NCBI GenBank assembly: GCA_002778195.1
Contig: PCDI01000012.1
Coordinates: forward strand, 186,001-250,000
DNA: 64,000 bases
Direction: 5' to 3'
Source: Raffaelea ambrosiae
Taxonomy: Eukaryota > Ascomycota > Sordariomycetes > Ophiostomatales > Ophiostomataceae
The notes beneath the pieces were generated by a model, which worked only from the letters and a program-made list of their open reading frames with translations, made no database searches and had not been told where the DNA came from. Both the position numbers and the translations under genes were made by a program. This document shows, one piece after another, positions 1 to 10,284 of this stretch; the stretch's first letter is position 1, and the number at the start of each line of letters is the position of its first letter.

Positions 1-581
1 TCTGTAAGTGCGTGCATTGCATACATCACTGCATGGGGGAGCACGGCCCAGCAGGAATCCTTGTTATTTTATTATTTTATTTATTTTATTATTCTCAGAT
101 TAGGTCACACTGAAGTGATGCCTACAGAGACGATTTTGTCTTGGCTTCAGCTATATCAAAAGGCAAACTGTGCACAAAGAGAGAACACACAGAGAACGGA
201 GAAAAAAAAAGATACATTGAAAGAGAAAAGAAAAGAAAACCTAAGATCGACTTGAACACCGAACAAGCCGTGGGCATGGCCACGGGCATACCGGGTCCGG
301 GCACCCCGGCCACCTATGCAGAGGTCATCTCCCTGTGGGTCGCCCCGGCCTTCCGCGGCCGGGGCGTGGCCTCCCAACTCCTCGCAGCCGTGGCCGGCTG
401 GGCAGCGGCCGAGGAGAAGCACGGCGGGTTCGGCCAGCTCAAGCTGTGCGTGAAGCCCGACAACGCGGTGGCGCGGACGGTCTACGAGCGCAACGGCTTT
501 GTCCGGGCGGAGGAGCCGGCCGACGAGGCCATGTCCGACGACCCCGCGATGCTGGTGATGGTGCGGCAGTTGCGTCGATGA
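1..581 (+). CDS. GNAT-family N-acetyltransferase, 3' part (5' end outside window)
   Basis: The GC-rich stretch from about 262 to the TGA at 579-581 encodes the C-terminal half of a GCN5-related acetyltransferase. It has strand beta4 (AEVISLWVAP), the acetyl-CoA pyrophosphate loop RGRGVA, helix alpha3, and the late NAVARTVYERNGFV segment with the Asn and Tyr typical of the fold. The usual first ~80 residues are missing. Position 4 starts a textbook splice donor (GTAAGT), so bases 1-3 are probably the end of an upstream exon. The acceptor must lie between 114 and about 262, because a TGA at 111-113 closes the frame; several CAGs are possible and none is clearly best. Bases 150-255 are A-rich and would encode a Lys/Glu run unlike the rest. 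Substrate unknown. Family call secure; 5' structure not. Confidence 0.7.
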
Positions 582-707
582 CACCCAGTCCTAGGATTCT
601 TTCTTTGCGGTTGCGTCACCAGAAAGAGAGACGGCATGGATGAACTGGAGACAAATGTGCTTGGATTATGGGTGATACGGTTCGCTACAGTCGTCTCTAC
701 AACGCCC

Positions 708-1922
708 TCACAACTTTGCCCCGTCTCCTTCCTGGGCCGGCCGCACCACAAACCCATGCCGCGGTGCATGCAGATGCACCGCCGTCGTCGTCGCCGACTG
801 GCCGTCCTTGCCCGCAATCGCAATCACCACCTCGTCATCGTCCAGCTTCACCAGCCGGCCGACGTCCTTGCCCGACATGCCCGTGTCCGTGGGCCAGACG
901 ACCACCCGCTGCCCGGCCTGGAACCCGCCTGCGCGGGCCACCGGGCAATGTGCATCCAGGGAAGACGATGCAGACACAGGCGGCGGCTCGTGGAAGGGCG
1001 CCGCCAGGATGGCCGCCGCGGCCTGCTCGCCTTTGACGCGCTTCGGCGGAGCGGCGCCCGGCTTCTTGCGCGCCGCTTGGACCGCCGCACCAAATCGCTC
1101 GATCCAGGCAAAGAGCCGGGGGAACTGGGCCCGGTCCAGAGCCGGGTGTGGGTGGTCCCCCGGATCGGTGAGAAACGCGCCCGGCATGCCGGCCAGCCAG
1201 TGGAACGGCCAGATGGCCTCGATGTCGGCCAGCGACGGCGCGGGCGTCTGGAGGAGCCAGTCGCGGCCGTCGGCGAGCAGGGTGGTCTCGAGCAGGGCGG
1301 CGGCGTGGCGCATGTCGACGAGGGACTCGGCGCGGCGGAGGGCGGGTGATGGAGCGACGGACAGAGATTTGTTGGGATCGTTGGGATCGTTGGGTGCAGG
1401 TGATCCCCCCAGAAAGTCGGCGCGGTCCTTGAGAAACACGGGATCCTTGAGCAGGGGCAGGTCCGGCGGAATCAGCTTGCTGGCGGACGCAAAGATGGTC
1501 TCGACGGAAAAGATGTCGAGCAGACGGTCGAGGGCCTTGGTTTCCGGCGCGGCACCGACGGCAGCGCCGGCACCCAGGGGCGGCTTGGACGGGCACAGCT
1601 GCTCGAGCTTCTGGAAGATGAGACGGGTGTCGACGTAGACGTCGCGGCCGATGGCGAGCACGGGGATGCGGCGGTGGGCGATGCCGAGGCGGGCGAGGTC
1701 TGGCCTAGGCATGGTCGGCGGTTGGAGCTGGGGTGCGTGTGAGCGTAAGCAGCTGGAAACGGACATCATTCACGTGGTGATCGTGTACATGGCGATGGAT
1801 TCGTGTAGGCACCAACTTACACACTCGACATAGGGCAGCCCGCGCAGGGTGAGATACCACTGGATGCGCCGCGCATAGGGCGAGTAGCTGTAGTGGTACA
1901 AGACAATCTGCGGGTCGGCCAT
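708..1922 (-). CDS. Glutathione S-transferase N-domain protein (fungal GST-like)
   Basis: Two exons, 1922-1821 and 1727-708, joined in phase 0 across a 93-bp intron (donor GTAAGT at 1820, acceptor CAG at 1730-1728), give 373 residues. Exon 1 encodes the thioredoxin-fold start (IVLYHYSYSPYARRIQWYL), with SPYARR in the place of the catalytic/glutathione loop. Exon 2 continues with RIPVLAIGRDVYVDT, the cis-Pro strand of GST N-domains, then an all-helical middle. The C-terminal part (from about residue 305, FQAGQRVVVWPTDTG) is beta-rich and not part of a classical GST. This matches a fungal family annotated as GST N-terminal-domain proteins, whose substrate is unknown. The gene is divergent from the NCS1 permease over 2 kb. 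Family call is firm; enzymatic activity is inference. Confidence 0.85.
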
Positions 1923-3956
1923 GCTGTCTCGCTGTCTCGCTTGTTTGTGAGGCTGTCTGGTGCTGGGGTTTCAGTTTTCCGCGATCAATGGATTGATTGT
2001 TCACGGGGATGTTGGGCGGAACGAGCACGATCGCGCGACCATCTTTGGTTCACATCTTGATGTCATACCCGCCATGCTCTCCTCGAGCCGAGGCTCAATG
2101 CCATCTGCCAAGGGCGTGGTTCTCCATTGCGGGGTTTTGGTTTTGGGAGAATGTGAGGCCAGAGCCAAGTTTTCTGGTGGCTCTGTGGCTGGTGCGCTTT
2201 CTGGAATAGCAGTGTTTTTTTTTGTCCTGTTCCTGCGCCACGGTGCCATTTGCTTGGCAACCATTGCTCTCTCTGAGCTCTTGCTTGGCTTTGAACTTGG
2301 CTTTTCTTCGCTGCCGGATCTAATTGCCTTGGCGATCTTAAAAGATTCGACGCCAGCCTCGTGTTGTCTGGGGTTGCGACATGCAATGACAAGCACTGCG
2401 ACAAGCCGACATTGCGACGCGACAAGCAAAAACATAGGAAAACAAGTCGCCCATCATGGATGCGAAGTGGCTCTCAAGGCACAAGACTGGGCATCGCAGA
2501 GCATCATGAAATCCAGAATAGCATTAAAAAAAAATAAAAACCTCCGCACAGAGAGATTCAAGCTCTTATCTCGTATTTCAGTTCTGGCCATTCAGAGCGT
2601 CTGCTTGCTTTGGACGAATCAAAGCAGGCGAGAATCGGCAGAATCTCGCTAGAAAAGGACTGCAGACTTCTTCCGTGTGGCTGTCGCTGGATTGTTACAT
2701 GGTAGGACACCCGCTAACAAGATACAGATGCAGGAAGACAAGCTGGATGGACAGATGAATCTAGCCCAGGAAAACAGAGTTTGCCCCAATCGCCACGGCC
2801 AGAGGGGGGCGACGCAGAAAGAGGAAAGAGCGAGCCAGCGACGTTGTTATCTACGAGCGTAGGTGTGTTTGTGTGTGAGAGATGCTAAGAAGCAGACAGC
2901 ATACTGCAAGACAACGCAGTTCTTATCGGGCCATGTGCGAGCTCTTCTTTCCTTCTCTTCTGGGGACTTGGCCACCCGGACTGGGACACAGAAATGGGGA
3001 AAGGCGCCGGTGCCAATGGTGCCAATGGGTCGGCGGGGTGGAGGTGATTCCCTTCGCAACTGCCTGTTTTGGCAATGTCTCGCCTGGGCCTGGATTTGTG
3101 GATTTGCCCCCCCCCTCGGCCCCATTCTGGAGTCTTTTGTATTATTATTTTTGGGCCTATTTTTCCATCTGACGAAAATTCTGCTCTGCTTTTATCACAA
3201 TGGACTTTCGCGCCTCATTTCCCATACCTTCTCAGACCAGACAGGCATACCAGACACAGTAAACTCAAACCATCCCAATGGGACGTCTGCAGGGCGGTTG
3301 CCACATTGATCGTGGCCACGGACGAGTAGCTCCGTACGAGTAACTAACTACATAGTAACTAACTACCATGTAGAATGCATCCACACATCCCTGCTTGCCA
3401 AATCTCTGTATCGTCAAATCCGTCGGGCTAGCCGATCAGCCTGCTGGGATGCATATCTCACTATCTCTACTTTGTACCTGCCCAACTCGCGCCCCCCTCC
3501 AACAGTGCCACTACCCGTAGTGACTATGCACCCATAACTCAGGCCCGGTTTTCCCTTCTTTCTCACGCCCCAGAGCGCATGCCTGTCTTTCTAGATCTCT
3601 TCCTTCCCGCTCCTTTCCAGCTTCCTTTCAGCTTCCTTCCAGCTTCCTTCTGTGTGATGGCTCGTGAACTCTAAAAGGGTCGCTTAAACCGCAGGCCCTC
3701 CTCCCTCCAGTCAGACCCTAGATTGTTCTAGGAAGTCGTCTCGTTGCTCTCCCCCCCCCTGTTCCCTTGCCGTCCTTCCTCTCAACTTTATCTCGTCTGG
3801 GTGTGGGAAGATTGGTTCCATTTGGTCATCAGTGCTTATCTCTATTATTCTCTCTCGCCCGCCTCTTTACTTATTCTCCCCCCCCTTCTCTCACCACATC
3901 GTCGCTTCTCATCGACTCCCCCCTCCCCCTTCTCATCATCGCCCTTCTCGCCCATC
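1923..3956. promoter_or_regulatory. Divergent intergenic region, GST-like / NCS1 permease
   Basis: About 2.0 kb between two divergent start codons. No convincing coding sequence on either strand. Visible structure: a 13-bp direct repeat AGTAACTAACTAC at 3339-3351 and 3354-3366, a CAGCTTCCTT-type tandem around 3616-3650, and a strongly pyrimidine-rich plus strand from about 3590 to the permease ATG, as is usual for fungal core promoters and leaders. Confidence 0.5.
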
Positions 3957-5641
3957 ATGGACTCCCACCCCACCGAGGAAGAACAGAAGATCGGCTTCGA
4001 CGATGCCGTCGCCGACGTCTCCTCCGAAGATGAGCCCAGCTACCTCCGCTCCAAGTCCGGCCTCGGCCGCTTCCTTGCCCACCTCCGCGGCTACGAGGCC
4101 GCCATGGACCGCAAGCTCGGCGTCGAGTCCGCCGGCATCTCTCGCCGCCGCCCCGAGGACAAGGACCCGACCTACGCCAGCTGGTCCAACCAGTCCGTCA
4201 TGTTCCTGCTGTGGATGAGCGCCACGATGAACCTGAGCTGCTTTGCCACCGGCTTCCTGGGCTGGGAGCTCGGCCTCGACCTGCCGCGCACCGTCGCCCT
4301 CATCGTCTTTGCGACCCTCATCGGCAGTGCCGTCACCGGCTGGTGCGCCACCATGGGCCCCGGCATGGGCCTGCGCCAGGTCTCCATCTCGCGCTACTCC
4401 ATAGGCTGGTGGCCGTCCAAGATCATTGCCGCCCTCAACGTCATCGAGCAGGTCGGCTGGTCGTCCGTCGGCTGCATCACCGGCGGCCTGGCCCTGTCTG
4501 CCGTGTCCGATGGCCGCCTCGGCTCCGAGCTGGGCGTCGTCATTGCCGCTGTGCTCGGCTTCGTCATCTCCTTTGTCGGCCTGCGCGCCGTCTTCTCCTA
4601 CGAGAAGGTCGCCGGCATCGTCCTGTTCATTGTCTTTATCATCATGTACGGCGAGAGCGCCCACTTTGGCGACTCCAGCATCAAGACCCAGCTCACCGGC
4701 ATCGAGCTGACCGGCACCGCCCTCACCATGTTTGCTGTCGTCTACGGCTCGTCGGCCTCGTGGTGCTCCATCGTTGCCGACTACTATGTCGAGTATCCGG
4801 TGAACACCTCCAAGGTCAAGGTCTTTCTCCTGACCACCGCTGGCATTTGTAAGTCTTCTCCCTCACCAAGTTGCGTCCAAGTTTCTTCTAGCTCCTCAGT
4901 CTATTGTCACAGAGTAGCAGCCGTCGCCCCCCTCCCCTTCCACAAAACAAACCCTAATCACTTACACCCCCAGGCTTCCCTACTATCTTCGGCATGTGCC
5001 TCGGCGCCGCCCTCGCCTCCGCCCTCGACGGCAACCAGGAATGGGCCGACGCCTACGACGAGGGCATCGGTTTCCTGATTCAGATTGTCATTCACCCCCG
5101 CGGCTTCGCCAAGTTCCTCCTCGTCCTGCTCGCCTTTTCCGGTATTGCCATGACCGCTGTCGCCCTGTACAGTGCCGGCCTGTCCGTCCAGCAGTTTGCC
5201 CGTCCCCTGGGTGCTGTCCCCCGCTTCATCTGGACCTGCCTCATGTTCGTCTGCATCATCCTGCTAGGCCTGGTCGGCCGCGACAAGCTATTGGTCTTCC
5301 TCCAAGACTTCCTCTCGCTGCTCGGCTACTGGAACACCTCCTTCTTTGTCATTCTTTCCGCCGAGCATTACATCTTCCGCAAGGGCTTCACCCGCGGCTT
5401 TGAAATGTACGACCTCGAGTCCTGGAACAATCCCCGTCGCATGCCTGCCGGCTACGCCGGCGGATTCGCTTTCTTTTGTGGTGTCGCCGGCTGGATCCTG
5501 GGCATGAGCGAGACCTGGTATGTCGGCGTGCTGGCAGCCAAAATCGGCGACGGCGACATTGGCAACGAGCTGGCCTTTGGCTTCACCCTGTTGACCTACA
5601 TCCCTGCCCGCTATCTCGAGTACAAGTTTACTGGTCTGTAG
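3957..5641 (+). CDS. NCS1-family purine-cytosine permease (FCY2/FcyB-like)
   Basis: Two exons, 3957-4848 and 4974-5641, joined in phase 1 across a 125-bp intron (GTAAGT...CCCCCAG), give 519 residues, typical for fungal nucleobase:cation symporter-1 carriers. A hydrophilic N-terminus of about 80 residues (acidic, then RSKSGLGRFLAHLRGYE) precedes about 12 hydrophobic segments. The signature stretch TGWCATMGPGMGLRQVSIS followed by RYSIGWWPSK matches the conserved TM3 region of purine-cytosine permeases, and WNNPRRMPAGYAGG near the C-terminus matches the conserved cytoplasmic loop. Expected role: proton-coupled uptake of adenine, guanine, hypoxanthine or cytosine at the plasma membrane. The ATG was chosen because it opens the conserved acidic N-terminus and follows a pyrimidine-rich leader; upstream frame is low-complexity. 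Exact substrate is not readable from sequence. Confidence 0.92.
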
Positions 5642-6955
5642 AGGGGTGGGCGATATGACGTTGTGGCAAGACACGGAAGAGAGACGACGAGAAATGCTCG
5701 TGGGTCGAAGATAGAGATGTGAGATGATACCAAGTCATTTATTATGCAACCAAATTTTGATGACACATTTGAAGACGTTTAACCTGGCGTGCACGTTCCG
5801 TACATAAGAGTGTTGATGATTGGTCGTACCTGCCAAATGCGAAGTAGAACAAAAGGAAAGAGCAACGAACGGGCCAGAAGAGATAAGCACATCTTGGCCG
5901 GTCACGGATTTTTGCTTTTGCCCCTACTCCTGTCCTCTTTATGTTCCCGTCGGTGATGCTTTTTTCCACCACCCAAGCGTCTTTTCATTCTGGGCTCGTC
6001 TCAGTTTTGTCCAGGCTGTTCTCATGCCCCATTAGCCGGTTGCACCTCGCCACTTGAGCTCGTTGCCATCCTTGGGCTCATAAAAAGTATCGGGAGAAGA
6101 CGTAAGAATGGCACCGGACAGGACGCAAAAACTGCCAGTACGAGAACATCGACAACAGTCGCCATCGTTATTTACAAAGATACACAAGGCTGCGCAAGTG
6201 TTTTCGTCACCAGAATGTGCATTCTCACCGGAACGCAGATGACCCGAGAGCAGAGCAAGAACCAAGGCGGCATGCTCTGACAGCAATAACAGGGCCATTA
6301 AGCTGCCCAGCCTCAAATGGCCAGTCAGTGGCATATCCAAACGGCAACGCAGGCAATGTGAGATTTCCACCGTCTTGATCGTGTTACCGTCACCCGTTTC
6401 GTGTGCGGAACCTGAAGTCACAATCCCCATTCGGACGGTTCGTGTTCTCGCTCCGTTTGCACTTCCAACGCCTTCACGCGTCCATCACCCTCCTCTTGGA
6501 TTTCACGTTTGTACCGTCTCCGTCGTCATGCCGCTCTCTGGCGATTTCTCTTGTGCACCCCTAAGTGTTTGTGTGCCCTCTGCCTCTTCCGCTAGCTGCG
6601 CTCCTTTTCCACTTTGAGCCCCTGGCATAGCTTGTCTTGTATACGTTCTGCCCTTCTTTCTGACCGCTTCTGTCACTCAAGTCTCCTGCCTGAAGTTGCT
6701 TCTTCTTGGCTTAATACCCGCGGTCACCCTATATCACCGACCGCAGTGCTAATATCTCCCCTCTTGTCGTGTATCAGGTGCTCGGAATTTCCCCTCAGCT
6801 TACTTGTCCCTTTCTTCGTTCCCGTCTGCTCTTGTGATTCACATTTGATCTTTTCCCCAACCGGGCATCACGAACCTCGCGCGATTCTCAGCGAGAACGA
6901 TGCGTGGCTCCTAAGTACCAGCACCCAGAACGACCGAGAGCTTATAACCTTCATT
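5642..6955. other. Intergenic, no gene seen (permease 3' / GTPase promoter)
   Basis: About 1.3 kb between two plus-strand genes. A minus-strand open frame around 6032-6430 has no recognisable domain and unlike codon use. Pyrimidine-rich plus strand from about 6430 to 6870 fits a promoter and leader for the GTPase gene. Confidence 0.4.
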
Positions 6956-8168
6956 ATGGGATCCATGCAGTGGACAGACGAGGAGTCGCGATATCTGAAG
7001 GCCATATTCTCATGGCAAGATCGCCTGGAGAGAGAGCGAAATGGTGGACCACGAGCAAGAGCAACCGCGAAAGCCAGTGCAGGAGAGTTTCGCATACTGC
7101 TCATCGGCGCCAAAGGCGCTGGCAAAACGGCTCTCCTACGAAGAGTGGGTTCTTACAATGTTTCTTTTGTTCGTGTCGTTGTGTTTTCTATGTCGCATGT
7201 GGGGGGCAGCCAGTGTTGACGATGTCCAGTTTTGTGACGGGAAATTTCAGGAGACCCCAGATACCTCGAATTCCCGGTTTGAACGCGGAGGACGCCGCAC
7301 GATCGAAATCGACAGCCAGATGTACACTTTGGACGTACTCGAGTTCCCGGCGGAGCATTTGGGAGAAGACAAACACGACAGCAACACAAAGTCGGAGTCC
7401 GCGACCATGATGCTTGAGCAAGCGCTGGCTATTACGGAGGCTGCCATCGTCGTGTACGACGTGTGCGATCTGGGCTCGTTCCAGCAAGCGAAGACTCTGT
7501 ACGAGAAACTACAGATACACAAACAGCAGCTGGCCGACAGAGCCGAGCACGAGCAAGCTCACAAGCACAAACCCTCAAGTTTCAGAAACCAAAAGCGGAA
7601 ACATTCCAACTCCTCCGCTCCTGGGAAGAAGAATCGCAGACCGTTTGCACTGTTGCTGGTGGGAACCAAGTGCGACGTGGACGACAAGGAAAGGCACGTA
7701 TCCGTGGAGAACGGCCGAATGACAGCCACTTCGACTTCTGCTGGTGGTACAGCCGCGCACACCCACAACGTCCTCGTTCGCAAACGTCCAGCCTCAGCCA
7801 CGCCTTCTGTCACGGCCAGGACAACAGCTTCGGCCGTTGTACCTGATGCGAAGGCATCCGCCGCAGCAAACACAGCGAAAACAATGGCTACAGTGACAAC
7901 GAGCGACGCATTTCTAGAAGTCAGCGCCAAGACGGGAGCCCAAGTGAGCGAGGTGTTTGTGCGCATTAGCCGGGATATTTTGAAGCAGCGGGAGCAACTG
8001 CAGCAGGAAGAGCGGGAGCGGCTGGCAGCGGCGGGCGGTGAATCGAGCGGTTCAAACACTCTGGGTCGCATGCGAAGCCGTGCTTCCTCGACTACGCGAC
8101 GTCGATTTGGCGGGTTCCGAACGGGATTCCCGTTTATGCGACGAGCAGTGGCAGTGGACACGCCGTGA
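6956..8168 (+). CDS. Atypical Ras-like small GTPase without G3 motif
   Basis: Exons 6956-7144 and 7230-8168 join in phase 0 across an 85-bp intron (donor GTGGGT, acceptor CCAG), giving 375 residues. A ~45-residue N-terminal extension precedes FRILLIGAKGAGKTALLRR; the P-loop is GAKGAGKT at 51-58. Exon 2 gives FCDGKF and a strand pair (RRTIEIDSQMYTLDVLEF). Where Ras has DTAGxE, this has EFPAEHL (about 101-107), so the catalytic Gln region and the Asp/Gly of G3 are absent. G4 is TKCD (in VGTKCDVD) and G5 is SAK (EVSAKTG). About 65 Ser/Thr/Ala-rich residues separate G4 from G5, and a Lys/Arg/Gln/Ser-rich insert lies before G4. The C-terminus (RRRFGGFRTG...) has no CAAX box. It resembles a fungal group of degenerate Ras-like proteins; partner and function unknown. 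Confidence 0.8.
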
Positions 8169-8506
8169 CGATGAATGGCTCTTCTTAAACGTTAAAGTCA
8201 AATTGCCTATCTATCCAAATAACCTCTTTTGAGTTCTGTTTTGCGTTTTACGTTTTGCGTTTAGTTTTTGTATTTTGCAATTGTGCAGTTTTATTTTGGC
8301 ACTACTTTTGAATATTTCCTACGGCGAAATATACCAAAATTAAAGAACGGTAAAGAACAAAAAAGGAATTAAATGCAAGACGTTCCAGAAACAACCCCCC
8401 CCAAAAATAAAAAATAAAATGAAATAAAAGCCAAGACACCGAGGATTCATAGTAAGAACAGAACGGGGGGCAAAAAGAACAAAACCCCTCAGAACAAGAC
8501 GAGCAT
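8169..8506. other. Convergent 3' intergenic region
   Basis: 338 bp of AT-rich sequence between the stop codons of the GTPase (+) and the PLC-like gene (-). Contains A/T-rich stretches suited to polyadenylation on both strands; nothing else seen. Confidence 0.5.
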
Positions 8507-9823
8507 CTACCGGACCAGCTGGATTGCAACGTTCAGCAAGCCGACAGCCATGGCCATGACGTAGGGAACGCGTAGATGGCCGCCTGCGGCGCTCCTGTTC
8601 TTCTTTGCTTTCTTGATGGGTGCCGACAGGTGCTGGCCGGCCCTCTTCTTGCCGCAGCAGCTGCCCATCTCGTACTTGACGTGGTTCATGAGGGCAGCGG
8701 CCTGGAAGACGGAGCCCGGGTAGGACCCGACGTTGTAGTAGTCGACGTTGAGCACGGTGGGCGTCTGGTTCCAGACGGAGTGGCAGTACATCGCCTGGTA
8801 GCCGAGGCTGCCCCAGCCGTGGGCGGCGTTGGTCTGCGACAGCATGTCGATGGCCGGCAAGGCATACTTGAGGCCGAGCAGCTCCTTCTCGTGGTCGATG
8901 TTGTGGTTCATGATGTAGAGCCGCTCGCGCGCCTCGTCCGCCGGCAGGCTCGGCGGGCGCTGCACGGTGCACGGCAGGCTGTGGTGCGCCAGCGGGTTCA
9001 TGGGCGTCTCCCACAGGTAGGCAAACTCGTCGAGCAGCCACGGGTAGCGCGCCTCGTCGGCGTGGTAGTCGAGAAACAGGATGACCCGCTTGTTCATGGC
9101 GATCATCTCGGCCAGCGTCGGCCACTCGTGCCGGCGCATCGTTGTGGAATGCGGCGGTGGCACGTAGGCGTACTCGACGATGCCCGTGGACTCAATGGCC
9201 GGCACAAACGTCTCCAGCGCCGAGTAGTCGCCGTTGCCCAGCAGGATGGTCACGACGTCATGCGGGTGGGCGTCGACCCAGGCCTTGACGCGGCCGAGCC
9301 AGTCGGTGATCGGGCCGGCATCAAAGATCAAGCACTTGGTGTGGCAAAAGTGCGGCTGCTGGTCGTCGTCGGAATAGTGCATCTGCCCCTGGATGAAGCG
9401 CACGCCGTCGTCCAGCTGGTCCTCGACAGGCAGCGCCTGGTTGGCCGCAGGGTCCTTCATCGCCACAAACGGCGAGTTGTGGGCACCGACCATGGTGATG
9501 TTGCCGTAGCTGCGGTGGCAGAGATCGGCATAGCCATTGCAAACCATGGGCGTCTTTGCGGTGGTGGCGGCGGCGGCGGCGGCGGTGGCGGCGGTAGTAG
9601 CAGCGACAGAAGATACAATGCTGGTGTTGGTGGTTTTGGTGGTGGTGTTAATGGTGGTGGCGTTGAAGGTGGTGGTGTTAAAGGTGGTGGTGTTGTAGTA
9701 GTGGTGGTGGCCGGCGATGCTCTTTATGGCTGCTGGTGGTTCGGCAGAGACCTGGCCGGCAGCAGCCGCCAGGATGGCAGCAAGGCTCAAGTGACAGATG
9801 TCCAAAGGAATGGAGAGATGCAT
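8507..9823 (-). CDS. Secreted PLC-like phosphodiesterase, probably GPI-anchored
   Basis: A single uninterrupted frame of 438 residues. The first ~27 residues are a clear signal peptide ending LAAAAGQVSA. A ~65-residue Thr/Asn/Ala-rich linker follows, built of NTTTFNTTT-like repeats with many N-glycosylation sequons. The catalytic barrel starts at MVCNGYADLCHRSYGNITM; GAHNSPFV carries the first PI-PLC-X-type histidine, EDQLDDGVRFIQGQM the conserved Gln/Arg strand, and HFCHTKCLIFDAG the second His with a Cys pair. DVVTILLGNG and RVILFLDYHAD are core strands. This is the fungal extracellular PLC-like TIM-barrel family; substrate (phosphoinositide, GPI or other phosphodiester) is not known. A Lys/Arg-rich stretch followed by the hydrophobic tail VPYVMAMAVGLLNVAIQLV suggests a GPI signal or terminal anchor. 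Confidence 0.85.
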   Translation of the reverse strand: MHLSIPLDICHLSLAAILAAAAGQVSAEPPAAIKSIAGHHHYYNTTTFNTTTFNATTINTTTKTTNTSIVSSVAATTAATAAAAAATTAKTPMVCNGYADLCHRSYGNITMVGAHNSPFVAMKDPAANQALPVEDQLDDGVRFIQGQMHYSDDDQQPHFCHTKCLIFDAGPITDWLGRVKAWVDAHPHDVVTILLGNGDYSALETFVPAIESTGIVEYAYVPPPHSTTMRRHEWPTLAEMIAMNKRVILFLDYHADEARYPWLLDEFAYLWETPMNPLAHHSLPCTVQRPPSLPADEARERLYIMNHNIDHEKELLGLKYALPAIDMLSQTNAAHGWGSLGYQAMYCHSVWNQTPTVLNVDYYNVGSYPGSVFQAAALMNHVKYEMGSCCGKKRAGQHLSAPIKKAKKNRSAAGGHLRVPYVMAMAVGLLNVAIQLVR

Positions 9824-10284
9824 CGTGATGAATATGAATTGGTGGCGTGAGCCGACGTTTGAGTATCGATTTTGTTTCTTCTGTTGTGGTGGGGAGCAGC
9901 AAGGATATTGCAGACCTTGAGGGTCGTCCTCTGAGCTTTTATATTTTGTATTTATATTTTATGTTTTTGGTGGTCCAGGAAGAAACGGAACCTTAAAAGA
10001 GCGCCAGGCTCAGCCAGGCAGAAAAAGAGGCCACCCCGTCGTAGGGCTGGGGGATACGGCCGAAACCTCGAGTCTCTTGTATCGCCCGGTAGCGTGATGA
10101 CGTCCAGATGATGCTCGAAGAATCATTGGGCAGTGGGTGCTAGCGCACGAGCTCGAGATGTTGGTGCGTCTACAGTGTCCGTTTAGACCACTGCTGATAG
10201 GTCATGATGTCGTAGCGATTGCATTTAGTATCACCAACGAACCACCGACATGATGGGCCAAAGCCTTTTCGGAAAGCCGTCACT
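9824..10284. promoter_or_regulatory. PLC-like gene promoter / YIH1 3' region
   Basis: 461 bp upstream of the minus-strand PLC-like gene and downstream of the minus-strand YIH1-like gene. No ORF of interest; a T/A-rich block around 9940-9970 is the only compositional feature. Confidence 0.4.

Noticed and set aside
1960..2652. 230-codon plus-strand frame between GST and permease
   Set aside because: No domain, AT-rich codons and no introns; interpreted as non-coding.
8576..9850. 424-codon plus-strand frame opposite the PLC-like gene
   Set aside because: Antisense shadow of a GC-rich coding sequence; translation is Val/Arg/Gly-rich with no motif.
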